Assembly: GCF_000425445.1 (NCBI RefSeq)
Contig: NZ_AUDL01000004.1
Location: 124,001-188,000 of the forward strand
Source of the DNA: Flavobacterium denitrificans DSM 15936
GTDB lineage: Bacteria; Bacteroidota; Bacteroidia; Flavobacteriales; Flavobacteriaceae
DNA length: 64,000 bases
Reading direction: 5' to 3'
Shown here: piece by piece, positions 1 through 9,235 of the stretch
Layout of the letters: every line of letters begins with the position of its first letter
Position numbering within the stretch: the first letter of the stretch is position 1
Notes under the pieces: model-generated
What the model was told of the DNA's origin: nothing
The model's input: only the letters and a program-made list of their open reading frames with translations
The model's database searches: none
Made by a program: the position numbers and the translations under genes

Positions 1-1
1 C

Positions 2-226
2 CTGGTCATGATACTATACATGGCTGGGGTTAACTCCTTCATCTGCCTGTTTCTGGGAGCGGGCGGTGCTTCTCTTATCGTTTGGCAGACTTTCTCCCTA
101 AATAAAAAGTACGGTGAGCACGGACTTATGAAAGTGGGCGCGAATAAAAGACATCCGCGGTACATCATCTGCCGCAAGCCTGTACATCGCTACTTAAGAA
201 TCACTACAAAACCCGATGCCTTATGA
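2..226 (+). CDS. traF: Conjugative transfer protein TraF (DUF4133), 5'-truncated by window edge
   Basis: Small inner-membrane protein of the Bacteroidetes conjugation apparatus. The reading frame is open from the left edge, so the N-terminus lies outside the window; an internal ATG at 8 need not be the start. Seen: a hydrophobic segment (VNSFICLFLGAGGASLIVW) followed by the motif KYGEHGLMK, which is characteristic of TraF/DUF4133, and a basic tail. Its stop codon overlaps the traG start (TTATGA), so the two are translationally coupled. In CTnDOT-type elements TraF lies between TraE and the TraG ATPase, as expected here. Its exact role in the channel is unknown; TraE should lie just upstream of the window. 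Confidence 0.85.
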   Translation: MVMILYMAGVNSFICLFLGAGGASLIVWQTFSLNKKYGEHGLMKVGANKRHPRYIICRKPVHRYLRITTKPDAL

Positions 227-2727
227 GAAACACAGCAAAGATAACAACGCTGGAAAATAAATTTCCACTCTTGGCAGTAGAGAACAACTGCATTCTGTCA
301 AAAGATGCGGATATTACGGCCTGCTTTGAGGTGCGTTTGCCGGAACTCTTTACAGTTGCATCTGCGGAATATGAAGCCATTCATTCCGCCTGGCACAAGG
401 CTATCAAGACTTTGCCTGATTTTACGGTAATCCACAAACAGGATTGGTATATCAAGGAAAACTATTCCCCTGATTTGGCAAAGGATGACCAGAGCTTTCT
501 GGCTAAATCCTACCAGCGTCATTTTAATGAGCGTCCATTCCTGAACCATTACTGCTACCTGTTCCTGACCAAGACGAGCAAGGAGCGTATGCGCATGCAG
601 AGCAATTTCTCTTCGCTATGCAAAGGTTCGCTTATACCAAAGGAAATCAGGGACAAGGAAGCGATTCATCGTTTTATGGAAGCCGTCGCACAGTTTGAGC
701 GTATCATTAACGACAGCGGACTTATCAAGCTGAACCGCCTGAGTGAAGAAGACATTGTGGGTACAGATGAAAAGCAGGGACTGCTGGAGCAATACCTGAC
801 GCTTTCGAGGGAAGCCGCGACACCGATGCAGGATATCGTACTGGGCGCTGAAGAGGTTCGTATCGGAAACAAAAGGCTGTGCCTGCATACTTTGTCCGAT
901 ACTGATGACCTGCCCGGAACCGTCTCGGCAGATACCCGTTATGAAAAACTTTCTACAGACCGAAGCGACTGCAGGCTGTCATTTGCTGCACCCATTGGAC
1001 TGCTTCTGAGCTGCAATCATATTTACAACCAATACCTGTTTTTGGATAACAGCGAAGAGAGCCTTCAGAAGTTTGAAAAATCAGCGAGAAATATGCACTC
1101 TTTGGCTCGTTACAGCCGTGCCAACCAGATCAACAAAGAGTGGATAGAAAAATACCTGAACGAAGCACATTCATTCGGTCTTTCTTCTATTAGGGCACAC
1201 TTCAACATTATGGCATGGTCGGATGATCCGGCAGAACTGAAACAGCTAAAAAATGATAGCGGGAGTGCACTGGCGCTAATGGAATGCAAGCCACGACACA
1301 ATACCACCGATGTGGCTACGCTGTATTGGGCTGGAATGCCTGGAAATGCAGGTGATTTTCCAAGCGAGGAAAGCTTTTATACCTTCATTGAACCTGCCTT
1401 GTGCTTCTTCACGGAAGAAACGAATTACCACAATTCGCCTTCACCGTTCGGTATCAAAATGGCAGACAGGCTCACTGGCAAACCCATCCATCTGGATATT
1501 TCTGATTTGCCGATGAAGCGCGGGATTATCACCAACCGGAACAAATTTATTTTGGGTCCGTCGGGAAGCGGCAAGTCTTTTTTTACTAACCATATGGTAA
1601 GGCAATATTACGAGCAGGGCGCACACGTACTGCTGGTCGATACAGGTAATTCCTATCAGGGATTATGTGAGCTAATAAAAGGCAAAACCAAAGGAGAAGA
1701 CGGGGTATATTTTACCTATACAGAGGACAATCCAATTGCCTTTAACCCTTTCTACACAGATGATGGCGTATTTGACATTGAAAAAAGGGAAAGTGTCAAA
1801 ACGCTCATTCTTACCCTTTGGAAACGGGATGACGAGCCGCCAACCCGTTCTGAAGAAGTAGCATTGTCCAATGCGGTGAGCGGTTACATAGAACGTATCA
1901 AGTGCGATGATGTATATCCGTCTTTCAATGGTTTTTATGAATATGTTCAGGGTGATTACCGCCAGGTACTTCAGGAAAAACAGGTTAGAGAAAAAGATTT
2001 TGATATTGCCAATTTCCTCAATGTCCTGGAACCTTATTACAAAGGCGGAGAGTATGATTACCTGCTCAATTCCGATAAGCAGTTAGACCTGCTTTCCAAG
2101 CGATTCATCGTTTTTGAGATTGATGCCATCAAAGACCACAAAATTCTTTTTCCCATCGTGACCATCATCATTATGGAGGTCTTTATAAATAAGATGAGAA
2201 GGCTCAAAGGTATCCGCAAGCTCATCCTCATTGAAGAGGCCTGGAAAGCCATTGCCAAGGAAGGAATGGCGGAATACATAAAGTATCTTTTTAAGACGGT
2301 TAGGAAATTCTTTGGCGAGGCAATAGTCGTTACGCAGGAAGTGGATGATATCATCCAATCTCCTATTGTAAAAGAAAGTATTATCAACAACTCCGACTGC
2401 AAAATCCTGCTGGACCAGCGCAAGTACATGAACAAGTTCGATGACATTCAGGCGATGCTCGGTCTAACCGATAAGGAAAAGGCACAGGTACTTTCTATCA
2501 ATATGAATAATGATGCTTCCCGCCTTTACAAGGAAGTATGGATAGGCCTCGGTGGTACGGATTCAGCAGTATATGCTACAGAAGTGAGCCTTGAGGAGTA
2601 CCTCGCCTATACCACTGAAGAAACAGAAAAAATGGAAGTGATGCAGCTCGCATCAGAATTGGACGGCAATGTGGAACTCGCCATTAAGCATATTGCTATG
2701 CAGAGGCGCGAGAAAGCAAATCAGTAA
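223..2727 (+). CDS. traG: TraG conjugation-system VirB4-type ATPase
   Basis: Cytoplasmic, membrane-associated ATPase that powers assembly of the type IV secretion channel. 834 residues, the usual length for Bacteroidetes TraG/VirB4. Seen: N-terminal TraG-type domain (about residues 1-400), Walker A GPSGSGKS at 445-452, Walker B hydrophobic strand ending in the acidic pair E671-E672 (LILIEEAW), and the downstream 'VTQEVDD' sensor-like segment. It overlaps traF by 4 bases and is followed 29 bases later by traI, so it sits in the tra operon. Intact, no frameshift. High confidence in family and role. Confidence 0.95.
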   Translation: MRNTAKITTLENKFPLLAVENNCILSKDADITACFEVRLPELFTVASAEYEAIHSAWHKAIKTLPDFTVIHKQDWYIKENYSPDLAKDDQSFLAKSYQRHFNERPFLNHYCYLFLTKTSKERMRMQSNFSSLCKGSLIPKEIRDKEAIHRFMEAVAQFERIINDSGLIKLNRLSEEDIVGTDEKQGLLEQYLTLSREAATPMQDIVLGAEEVRIGNKRLCLHTLSDTDDLPGTVSADTRYEKLSTDRSDCRLSFAAPIGLLLSCNHIYNQYLFLDNSEESLQKFEKSARNMHSLARYSRANQINKEWIEKYLNEAHSFGLSSIRAHFNIMAWSDDPAELKQLKNDSGSALALMECKPRHNTTDVATLYWAGMPGNAGDFPSEESFYTFIEPALCFFTEETNYHNSPSPFGIKMADRLTGKPIHLDISDLPMKRGIITNRNKFILGPSGSGKSFFTNHMVRQYYEQGAHVLLVDTGNSYQGLCELIKGKTKGEDGVYFTYTEDNPIAFNPFYTDDGVFDIEKRESVKTLILTLWKRDDEPPTRSEEVALSNAVSGYIERIKCDDVYPSFNGFYEYVQGDYRQVLQEKQVREKDFDIANFLNVLEPYYKGGEYDYLLNSDKQLDLLSKRFIVFEIDAIKDHKILFPIVTIIIMEVFINKMRRLKGIRKLILIEEAWKAIAKEGMAEYIKYLFKTVRKFFGEAIVVTQEVDDIIQSPIVKESIINNSDCKILLDQRKYMNKFDDIQAMLGLTDKEKAQVLSINMNNDASRLYKEVWIGLGGTDSAVYATEVSLEEYLAYTTEETEKMEVMQLASELDGNVELAIKHIAMQRREKANQ

Positions 2728-2756
2728 TAATAATTAACAATTTAAATTTAAGAAAA

Positions 2757-3389
2757 ATGAAAAAACAAATGTTCATGGTGTATGCAGCAATTATGCTTGC
2801 CGCAGCGCCCTCAGTAAAAGCCCAGTGGGTGGTTACAGATCCTACGAACCTGGCTTCAGGTATCCTCAACAGCGCTAATGAAATCGTACAGACTTCATCT
2901 ACGGTATCCAATGTTGTTAAAAATTTCAAGGAGGTGGAGAAAGTGTATAATCAGGGAAAAGAGTATTACGACAAACTCAAAGCCGTAAGCAACCTTGTGA
3001 AAGATGCCCGTAAAGTGCAGCAGACCGTGCTTTTCGTTGGGGACGTATCGGAGATGTATGTTACCAATTTCGGTAAAATGATGAACGATCCCAATTTTAC
3101 ACCGCAGGAACTTGCGGCTATTGGAAACGGTTATTCAGCTCTGCTCAATGAGAGTACCGAACTTCTGAAGGAACTCAAGCAGATAGTAACCGCATCGAAT
3201 CTTTCTCTAAATGACAAAGAGCGCATGGATGTTATCGACCGCGTTTATAAAGAAGTCAAAGAGTATCACAGTCTTGTCCGCTACTATACCAGCAAGAATA
3301 TTTCTGTCAGCTACCTGAGAGCAAAAAAGAAAAATGACGCTAAGCGTGTACTTGAGCTCTATGGGACTTCCAACCAAAAATACTGGTAA
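2757..3389 (+). CDS. traI: Conjugative transfer protein TraI (DUF4141)
   Basis: 210 residues with a clear cleavable signal peptide (MKKQMFMVYAAIMLAAAPSV, cleavage after KAQ near residue 22), so it is exported to the periplasm. The mature part is predicted mostly helical, with coiled-coil-like heptads (VVKNFKEVEKVYNQGKEYY). This matches TraI/DUF4141 of Bacteroidetes elements, a VirB5-like component by position and character (inference). It lies between traG and traJ in the canonical order, with only 3 bases to traJ. The start at 2757 is the one that gives the signal peptide. Confidence 0.88.
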   Translation: MKKQMFMVYAAIMLAAAPSVKAQWVVTDPTNLASGILNSANEIVQTSSTVSNVVKNFKEVEKVYNQGKEYYDKLKAVSNLVKDARKVQQTVLFVGDVSEMYVTNFGKMMNDPNFTPQELAAIGNGYSALLNESTELLKELKQIVTASNLSLNDKERMDVIDRVYKEVKEYHSLVRYYTSKNISVSYLRAKKKNDAKRVLELYGTSNQKYW

Positions 3390-3392
3390 AGG

Positions 3393-4388
3393 ATGGAATG
3401 GAATAATCTTCACGAAGTCCTGCGTTCACTCTACGATGACATGATGCCGCTTGCAGGTGATATGGCAGCGGTAGCTAAAGGTCTGGCCGGACTGGGCGCG
3501 CTGTTCTATGTAGCATTAAAGGTCTGGCAGGCTTTAAGCCGTGCCGAACCTATAGATATGTTTCCACTCCTGCGGCCTTTTGCCTTGGGATTATGTATCA
3601 TGTTTTTTCCCACGATCGTCCTTGGAACCGTTAATGCGGTGCTAAGTCCTATAGTTACAGGAACGTATGCTATACTCGAAGACCAGGTGCTTGACCTGAA
3701 CAAACTACAGCAGCAGAAAGACCAATTGGAATACGAAGCAATGGTACGAAATCCAGAAACTGCCTATATGGTTTCGGATGAAGAGTTCGACAAGAAGCTG
3801 GATGAACTCGGTTGGTCGCCCTCAGACATCGGGACAATGGCAGGTATGTACATGGATCGTCAGGAGTATAAGATTGAGAAAGCGATGAAAGAATGGTTCC
3901 GTAATCTTTTGGAAGTACTGTTTCAGGCGGCGGCATTAGTAATCGATACCATCAGGACATTTTTTCTTATCGTCCTTTCCATACTTGGCCCGATTGCCTT
4001 TGCTATTTCTGTGTGGGATGGTTTTCAGTCTACGCTTAATCAGTGGTTCACACGATATATAAGTGTCTACCTCTGGCTTCCTGTAGCGGACCTCTTTAGC
4101 TCGATGCTTGCTAGGATTCAATCACTGATACTGGAACGTGACATCGAAATGCTGTCTGATCCGACATTCATTCCCGACACTTCAAATACCGTGTATATCA
4201 TATTTATGATTATCGGAATCGTGGGTTACTTCACTATTCCAACAGTAACAGGCTGGATTATCCAGGCCGGCGGAGCTGGGAACTTTACACGCAATGTCAA
4301 CCAGACAGCGATGAAAGCAGGAAATGTTACCGGAGCGGGAGCCGGTTCAGCAGCAGGAAATATTGGCGGCAGGCTGATGAGCAAATAA
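3393..4388 (+). CDS. traJ: Conjugative transfer protein TraJ, polytopic inner-membrane protein
   Basis: 331-residue polytopic membrane protein, the VirB6-like channel component of Bacteroidetes elements (family knowledge). Seen: hydrophobic segments near residues 28-45, 57-82, 180-210 and 255-290; a soluble, charged stretch at about 105-165 between them; and a Gly/Ala-rich C-terminal tail (GAGAGSAAGNIGG). TraJ family length is about 330, so it is complete. It follows traI after 3 bases and precedes traK by 21 bases. Confidence 0.9.
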   Translation: MEWNNLHEVLRSLYDDMMPLAGDMAAVAKGLAGLGALFYVALKVWQALSRAEPIDMFPLLRPFALGLCIMFFPTIVLGTVNAVLSPIVTGTYAILEDQVLDLNKLQQQKDQLEYEAMVRNPETAYMVSDEEFDKKLDELGWSPSDIGTMAGMYMDRQEYKIEKAMKEWFRNLLEVLFQAAALVIDTIRTFFLIVLSILGPIAFAISVWDGFQSTLNQWFTRYISVYLWLPVADLFSSMLARIQSLILERDIEMLSDPTFIPDTSNTVYIIFMIIGIVGYFTIPTVTGWIIQAGGAGNFTRNVNQTAMKAGNVTGAGAGSAAGNIGGRLMSK

Positions 4389-4409
4389 AACAACTAATTA
4401 TTTAAGAAA

Positions 4410-5033
4410 ATGGAATTTAAAACGCTAAGAAATATCGAAAACAGTTTCAGACAGATAAGATTGTATGCTATTGTGTTTGCCATGCTCTGCACAGCCATTG
4501 CAGGATATGCCGTATGGAGATCTTACAGTTTCGCTGAACAGCAGAGACAAAAAATATATGTGCTGGACAATGGCAAATCACTCATGCTGGCACTCGCTCA
4601 GGACGCGTCTATAAACCGTCCTGTGGAAGCAAGGGAACACGTAAGGCGCTTCCATGAACTATTCTTTACACTCGCTCCGGATAAAAATGCTATTGAGAGC
4701 AACATGAAAAGGGCATTTAATCTTGCCGATAAAAGTGCTTTTGATTATTACAAAGACCTCTCGGAAAAAGGATATTACAACCGTATCATATCGGGAAATG
4801 TACAGCAGCGTATCGAAATTGACAGCGTAGCCTGCAATTTTGAGAATTATCCGTATGCCGTGCGCACCTATGCCAAACAGTTTATCATCCGTTCGAGCAA
4901 TATGACAAAACGTAACCTTGTGACCTCCTGTTTTCTGGTTAACTCCGTCCGCTCGGACAATAACCCGCAGGGCTTCAATATCGAAAAATTTTCCGTGGTG
5001 GAAAATAAGGACATAGAAGTCATTGAACGCTAA
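4410..5033 (+). CDS. traK: Conjugative transfer protein TraK (VirB8-like)
   Basis: 207 residues: short cytoplasmic N-terminus, one membrane anchor (about residues 18-38, YAIVFAMLCTAIAGYAVW), then a periplasmic domain. The motif YVLDNGKSLMLALAQD right after the anchor is typical of Bacteroidetes TraK, the VirB8-type assembly factor of the mating bridge. Length is normal (about 207). Order traJ-traK-traL matches CTnDOT except for the extra gene that follows here. Confidence 0.9.
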   Translation: MEFKTLRNIENSFRQIRLYAIVFAMLCTAIAGYAVWRSYSFAEQQRQKIYVLDNGKSLMLALAQDASINRPVEAREHVRRFHELFFTLAPDKNAIESNMKRAFNLADKSAFDYYKDLSEKGYYNRIISGNVQQRIEIDSVACNFENYPYAVRTYAKQFIIRSSNMTKRNLVTSCFLVNSVRSDNNPQGFNIEKFSVVENKDIEVIER

Positions 5034-5046
5034 AAAATTAAGGGAT

Positions 5047-5484
5047 ATGAAACTTTTACTTGATTTAGATGCATTCGCACGAACCCTGACAGATAAGGGA
5101 TATGACGGTTATTTCCACACTGAGAGCAGTTGTCCAGGCAAACTAAAGGATAGTCTTAGTGGGTTTTTGGAGACTTGGGAAAATGGTACTGATGCTCCAT
5201 TATCAGCAAATTATCTCCGCTTATCTACCTATCTCGAATGGAATGGCGAAGACAGGCCAAAGGTTGAGTGCAATATGCGGGTAAGATACGAGAACGGGAA
5301 ATTCGATTTAGAGGATACAGAAATGTATTTAAAAAGAACAGACCGTTACGGGCATTTAATGAAGGAATCTAAACTGACAAACCTTACAGCAAGTTCGGTT
5401 CCGACAATAAAGGAGGCTATTGCCCAGGTGTCAGAAAAACCTAAAGAAGAGATTGCTCCGCGAAAAAGAGGGTTTAGAATGTGA
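5047..5484 (+). CDS. Hypothetical protein inserted between traK and traL
   Basis: 145 residues, no signal peptide or membrane segment, acidic and soluble. I do not recognise a family. I chose ATG 5047 over the upstream in-frame TTG at 5023, which would overlap traK; ATG is preferred and leaves a 13-base gap. The C-terminus ends in a Lys/Arg-rich tail (APRKRGFRM). The middle contains a beta-rich stretch with 'LEWNGEDRPKVECNMRVRYENG'-like character, and the gene is uninterrupted. The canonical tra order has no gene here, so it may be a regulator, an accessory or an exclusion-type function; that is only inference from position. Confidence 0.7.
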   Translation: MKLLLDLDAFARTLTDKGYDGYFHTESSCPGKLKDSLSGFLETWENGTDAPLSANYLRLSTYLEWNGEDRPKVECNMRVRYENGKFDLEDTEMYLKRTDRYGHLMKESKLTNLTASSVPTIKEAIAQVSEKPKEEIAPRKRGFRM

Positions 5485-5504
5485 TAACCCATAATCTTTA
5501 AAGT

Positions 5505-5762
5505 ATGAAAACAATAAGAATAAATATTGACAAGTGGTTTGACAAGCAGGATAAAAGCTGGCGGGCCTTATCCTTAGACAGACAGCGAAGATATACGCTC
5601 TGCCTTTTTTTAGTGTACCTGCTGCTTACCGCCGTGGTTATTTTAAAAGTGTGGTACGACACGGCAAAATCTGATAACAGGATGGTCATCGAGCATATTG
5701 ACAACCCTGTGCGTAAAAAAGAAAGTCCTGCCTCCCAATTGGATATATTATCAACAAATTAA
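5505..5762 (+). CDS. traL: Conjugative transfer protein TraL (DUF3989)
   Basis: 85-residue membrane protein: basic N-terminal cytoplasmic part with the segment 'WRALSLDRQRRYTLCLFLVY', one transmembrane helix (about 28-48), then a short polar tail. This matches TraL/DUF3989, a small membrane component always found next to TraM. It begins 20 bases after the unknown gene and ends 12 bases before traM. Role in the channel is undefined in the family. Confidence 0.85.
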   Translation: MKTIRINIDKWFDKQDKSWRALSLDRQRRYTLCLFLVYLLLTAVVILKVWYDTAKSDNRMVIEHIDNPVRKKESPASQLDILSTN

Positions 5763-5774
5763 AAGAAAAGACTT

Positions 5775-7097
5775 ATGAAAGAAAATGAAAAAAGGGTCAG
5801 CGTTCTGGTTGAAGAAGCTGACCAATCCAGAGCATCCAATCTGCCCGATGATAAAAGGAGCAGCAAAGAACAGCTTAAAAAACCGGTAATATTCATACTT
5901 ATGGGAATCGTTTTTCTCGGATGTATGTACCTGATATTTAAACCGTCTTCAGACAAGAAGGAAATCGACAATATCGGGCTTAACGATGCCGTCCCACAGG
6001 CCAGCGAAGCCGGGATGCAGGCTGACAAACAAAAAGCATATGAGCAGGAAATGCTGGAACAGAAAGACCAGGAAAAACGTAATGCCCTGACCACGCTGTC
6101 CGATTACTGGAATGAGGACAGTTCATCTAAAGACAATAAGGATACACTCACTGACCAGGAAGATCAAAGCATGGGTTACGGTAATAATTCGAGAAAATCA
6201 GGTAATCCGGCATTAAACAGTTACCGCAATTCTCAAAGTGCGCTAGGCTCCTTTTATAAGGATGACAATAATGAAACGCAAGAACTCCGCAGACAGCTTG
6301 ATGAGCTGAAAGAAAAGCTGGCTGATAAAGACGTTCCCAAAAGCGTGACAGTAGATGACCAGCTGGCACTCATGGAAAAGTCCTATCAGATGGCTGCAAA
6401 ATATCTTCCGACAGGCACAAATAATGGTGAAGCTTCCCCCAACAAAGGCAGTACAGCTTCTGCCAGTACGCAAAAGGAATATTTTGTGGCATTCGCCCCT
6501 GCAGGAAAAAAAGCCGTTTCGGCTTTGTACAGAGAGCCTTCAGATAGTACTTTTTTAGCGGATTGGAACGCAAATAAAAACAGGAATTTTTATACTCCGG
6601 GATCTGTACAGCAGATTGCACAACCCAAAAACAGTGTGAAAGCCTGCATACAGGAAACGCAGACTATTATTGGTGAAAGCGGCGTGCGCCTGCGTTTATT
6701 GGAACCTGCCCAAACACCTAACCGCACCATCCCGCAGGGAACGCTCTTAACGGCAATCGCTAAATTCCAGGGTGGTCGCCTGCAGTTGAAAGTTACTTCC
6801 ATAGAACTCGATGGTAATATTATCCCTGTAGACATAACCATTTATGACCTTGACGGCCAGCAGGGTTTGTACGTCCCGTATTCTCCTGAAATGAATGCCC
6901 TTACTGAGATGGCCGGTAATATGAGCCAGACTTCAGGAACGAGCCTGATGCTGACCCAATCAGCAGGACAGCAGGTTGCGGCAGATTTGAGCAGAGGTGT
7001 TGTACAGGGCATTTCAGGCTATTTCTCCAAAAAAGTAAAAACGCCAAAAGTTACCCTGAAAGCTGGCTATCAGGTATTTCTTGTCTCTAAAAAATAA
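5775..7097 (+). CDS. traM: Conjugative transfer protein TraM (VirB10-like)
   Basis: 440 residues. Short cytoplasmic N-terminus, one membrane anchor at about residues 38-56 (KPVIFILMGIVFLGCMYLIF), a long Gln/Asn/Lys-rich low-complexity linker with coiled-coil character (about 70-200), and a C-terminal beta-barrel-type domain (about 290-440) containing 'IPQGTLLTAI' and 'LYVPYSPEMNAL'. This is the TraM architecture, the VirB10-like energy-sensing scaffold that spans the periplasm with TraN. Length is normal for the family. Located between traL and traN with short spacing. Confidence 0.92.
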   Translation: MKENEKRVSVLVEEADQSRASNLPDDKRSSKEQLKKPVIFILMGIVFLGCMYLIFKPSSDKKEIDNIGLNDAVPQASEAGMQADKQKAYEQEMLEQKDQEKRNALTTLSDYWNEDSSSKDNKDTLTDQEDQSMGYGNNSRKSGNPALNSYRNSQSALGSFYKDDNNETQELRRQLDELKEKLADKDVPKSVTVDDQLALMEKSYQMAAKYLPTGTNNGEASPNKGSTASASTQKEYFVAFAPAGKKAVSALYREPSDSTFLADWNANKNRNFYTPGSVQQIAQPKNSVKACIQETQTIIGESGVRLRLLEPAQTPNRTIPQGTLLTAIAKFQGGRLQLKVTSIELDGNIIPVDITIYDLDGQQGLYVPYSPEMNALTEMAGNMSQTSGTSLMLTQSAGQQVAADLSRGVVQGISGYFSKKVKTPKVTLKAGYQVFLVSKK

Positions 7098-7120
7098 TAG
7101 AAAACTAAAATAAATTAACG

Positions 7121-8014
7121 ATGAAAAATTATTTAAAAACCTTTTGGGCAGCTGCCCTTATGATCGGCTTGGCCGCTACCTCTTTTGGGCAGGAAACTGC
7201 AAAAACATCGCTTGCCTTGGGCAGGATAGAATCGTACGAAATGCAGGTTACCTACGACAAGACTTCTCACCTGATTTTCCCAAGCGCAATACGTTACGTG
7301 GATCTGGGAAGTGAGTACATAATTGCAGGAAAAGCAGAAGACGCAGAAAATGTGCTTCGCGTAAAAGCCTCGGTAAAGGACTTTGAGCCTGAAACTAATT
7401 TTTCGGTGATTACCGACGACGGCCTTTTTTACAGCTTCAACGCCTATTATAGTGCCTGCCCATCTATATTGAGTTACAACCTTCTGGCAATGCAAAAGGT
7501 GGTGGATAGATCCGCCGGACAAGATGTGCTATTTGAAGAGCTGGGGAACAACTCGCCATCCCTGGCAGGTTTGATACTGGAAACGATCTATAAAAAGGAC
7601 AAACGTTTTGTAAAACATATTGGGGCAAAAAGTTTCGGTATTCAGTTTATTCTCAAAGGAATTTACATCCACAACGGTAAATACTATTTCCATACGGAAC
7701 TGGATAATCGCACGAATGTTCCTTTCCAGATTGAATTTATGAATTTCAAGGTGGTAGATAAGAAAATAGCCAAACGCACCGTGATACAGGAAAGACCGAT
7801 GGTACCGCTTCGCAGTTATAAGTCACTGGGTGTGATTGGCGGTAAAGAAGTCGGACAAAACGTATTCCTTTTGGACCAGTTTACCATCGCCGATGATAAG
7901 GTATTGCTGATTGAGATTTTTGAGAAGAACGGTGGAAGGCATCAGACGCTTCAGGTGGAAAATTCGGATTTGATAAAAGCCCGATTAATTAGCGACATGC
8001 ATCTGAAGTTTTAG
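7121..8014 (+). CDS. traN: Conjugative transfer protein TraN (VirB9-like)
   Basis: 297 residues with a signal peptide (MKNYLKTFWAAALMIGLAATSFGQ, cleavage near 23), so periplasmic or outer-membrane associated. The mature N-terminus has the signature 'TYDKTSHLIFPSAIRYVDLGS', typical of the TraN/DUF4138 family, which forms the outer-membrane core with TraM and TraO in the Bacteroidetes channel. Full length. Position after traM and before traO agrees. Confidence 0.92.
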   Translation: MKNYLKTFWAAALMIGLAATSFGQETAKTSLALGRIESYEMQVTYDKTSHLIFPSAIRYVDLGSEYIIAGKAEDAENVLRVKASVKDFEPETNFSVITDDGLFYSFNAYYSACPSILSYNLLAMQKVVDRSAGQDVLFEELGNNSPSLAGLILETIYKKDKRFVKHIGAKSFGIQFILKGIYIHNGKYYFHTELDNRTNVPFQIEFMNFKVVDKKIAKRTVIQERPMVPLRSYKSLGVIGGKEVGQNVFLLDQFTIADDKVLLIEIFEKNGGRHQTLQVENSDLIKARLISDMHLKF

Positions 8015-8035
8015 TAATCCATTAAGTAATAGAAA

Positions 8036-8596
8036 ATGAAAAAGTATATCTATACAGTAATGCTCGTTTTGATGAGTATCACAATTGCACAGGCACAACG
8101 TATGCTGCCTAAACAAAAGGGACTGGAAGTAAATGCAGGTGTATTATCCAATGACAAAATCGGCAATGATTATTACATTAATATGACTATGACCGTAAAT
8201 GGTAAAAACGGGAATTATCAGCTTTGGGCTTTAGAGTATGCACACCAATATTATCAATATAAAGACCTCCGAATTCCGCAGGAGACCTATACCGCAGAAG
8301 GCGGCTACAGTTTCTTCCTGCTGGGTGATGCCCGTAAGAACATTACATTCAATGCAGCCGTAACAGGTGTAGTTGGGTATGAAAGTATCAATCGAGGCGA
8401 AGAGCTTTTATTTGACGGGGCGAAAATAATAAGTGAAGACAATTTCATTTACGGTGCTGGCGGACGGCTGTCTTTTGAAACATACCTGTCCGATCATTTT
8501 GTATTAGTCCTGCAAGGGCGTACAAAAGTTTTGTGGGGTACTGACCTGAAGCAGTTCCGCCCATCCGCAGGTGTGGGATTAAGATTTAATTTTTAA
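8036..8596 (+). CDS. traO: Conjugative transfer protein TraO (outer-membrane beta-barrel-like)
   Basis: 186 residues with a signal peptide (MKKYIYTVMLVLMSITIAQAQ, cleavage near 21). The mature protein is rich in alternating hydrophobic strands and aromatic residues and ends in phenylalanine (VGLRFNF), the outer-membrane insertion signal of beta-barrels. It contains 'GLEVNAGVLSN', common in TraO. Family knowledge assigns it to the outer part of the mating apparatus. 21 bases follow traN, 10 precede traQ. Confidence 0.88.
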   Translation: MKKYIYTVMLVLMSITIAQAQRMLPKQKGLEVNAGVLSNDKIGNDYYINMTMTVNGKNGNYQLWALEYAHQYYQYKDLRIPQETYTAEGGYSFFLLGDARKNITFNAAVTGVVGYESINRGEELLFDGAKIISEDNFIYGAGGRLSFETYLSDHFVLVLQGRTKVLWGTDLKQFRPSAGVGLRFNF

Positions 8597-8606
8597 AACG
8601 AAAACG

Positions 8607-9047
8607 ATGACAGCATTTTTTAATAAGTTGAGAATAGGATTAATGCCGGTATTGCTGGCAGTCCTGATAAGTTCTGCCACACTCTTATCCTGCAATAAGG
8701 AAGAACTGGAAATACAGCATGAGTTCCCATTTGAGGTAAATGTCATGCCCGTACCCAAGGACGTTGCTAATGGAGATACCGTAGAAATAAGGTTAACAAT
8801 AGAGCCTACAGGTAATTACACGGGCACGCACTATTTTATTCGCTATTTTCAATTCGACGGACAGGGCACATTACGTTATTACAATGAACCGCCCTACCAG
8901 CCAAATGATTTATATTCGATACCAACGGAGCAGTTCAGACTATATTACACTTCAAACTCCACCGTTTCCCAGTCTTTTGAAGTGTGGATTTCAGATAACT
9001 TTGGAAATGAAAAACAATTGAGTTTTGAATTTAACAGTAGCGATTAA
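8607..9047 (+). CDS. traQ: Conjugative transfer lipoprotein TraQ (DUF3872)
   Basis: 146 residues with a lipoprotein signal peptide; the lipobox is LLSC, with Cys29 as the lipidated residue. The mature part contains 'HEFPFEVNVMPVPKDVANGDTVEI', a recognisable DUF3872/TraQ signature and an immunoglobulin-like beta fold by appearance. Probably a membrane-anchored channel component. In CTnDOT a primase (traP) lies between traO and traQ; it is absent here. It is the last gene of the tra operon before a terminator-like hairpin at 9099. Confidence 0.88.
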   Translation: MTAFFNKLRIGLMPVLLAVLISSATLLSCNKEELEIQHEFPFEVNVMPVPKDVANGDTVEIRLTIEPTGNYTGTHYFIRYFQFDGQGTLRYYNEPPYQPNDLYSIPTEQFRLYYTSNSTVSQSFEVWISDNFGNEKQLSFEFNSSD

Positions 9048-9098
9048 CAGTACGATATTAGTTTAATATAAACAGTAAAATTTCGATTTTTTTAAGCA

Positions 9099-9130
9099 CA
9101 ACCCGGAGATCATCTTCGGGTTGTTTTATT
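9099..9130 (+). terminator. Rho-independent terminator of the tra operon
   Basis: CAACCCG at 9099-9105 pairs with CGGGTTG at 9117-9123, the stem continuing inward with G-T and A-T pairs, followed by TTTTATT. It lies 51 bases after the traQ stop. Confidence 0.8.
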
Positions 9131-9162
9131 GTCAGTTATTAACGGATTCTGTTAAAGAAACA

Positions 9163-9193
9163 TTGGATAACTTCACAAACGTTACTATCTTTG
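9163..9193 (+). promoter_or_regulatory. Bacteroidetes-type promoter driving the structured leader
   Basis: TTG at 9163-9165, 20 bases, then TATCTTTG at 9186-9193 (consensus TAnnTTTG). Predicted start of transcription about 9200, leaving roughly a 375-base leader before the response-regulator ATG at 9577. Confidence 0.6.
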
Positions 9194-9235
9194 GACAAAA
9201 TATAGAAAACTCATTTAGTGTTTTTGCTTAGGGCT

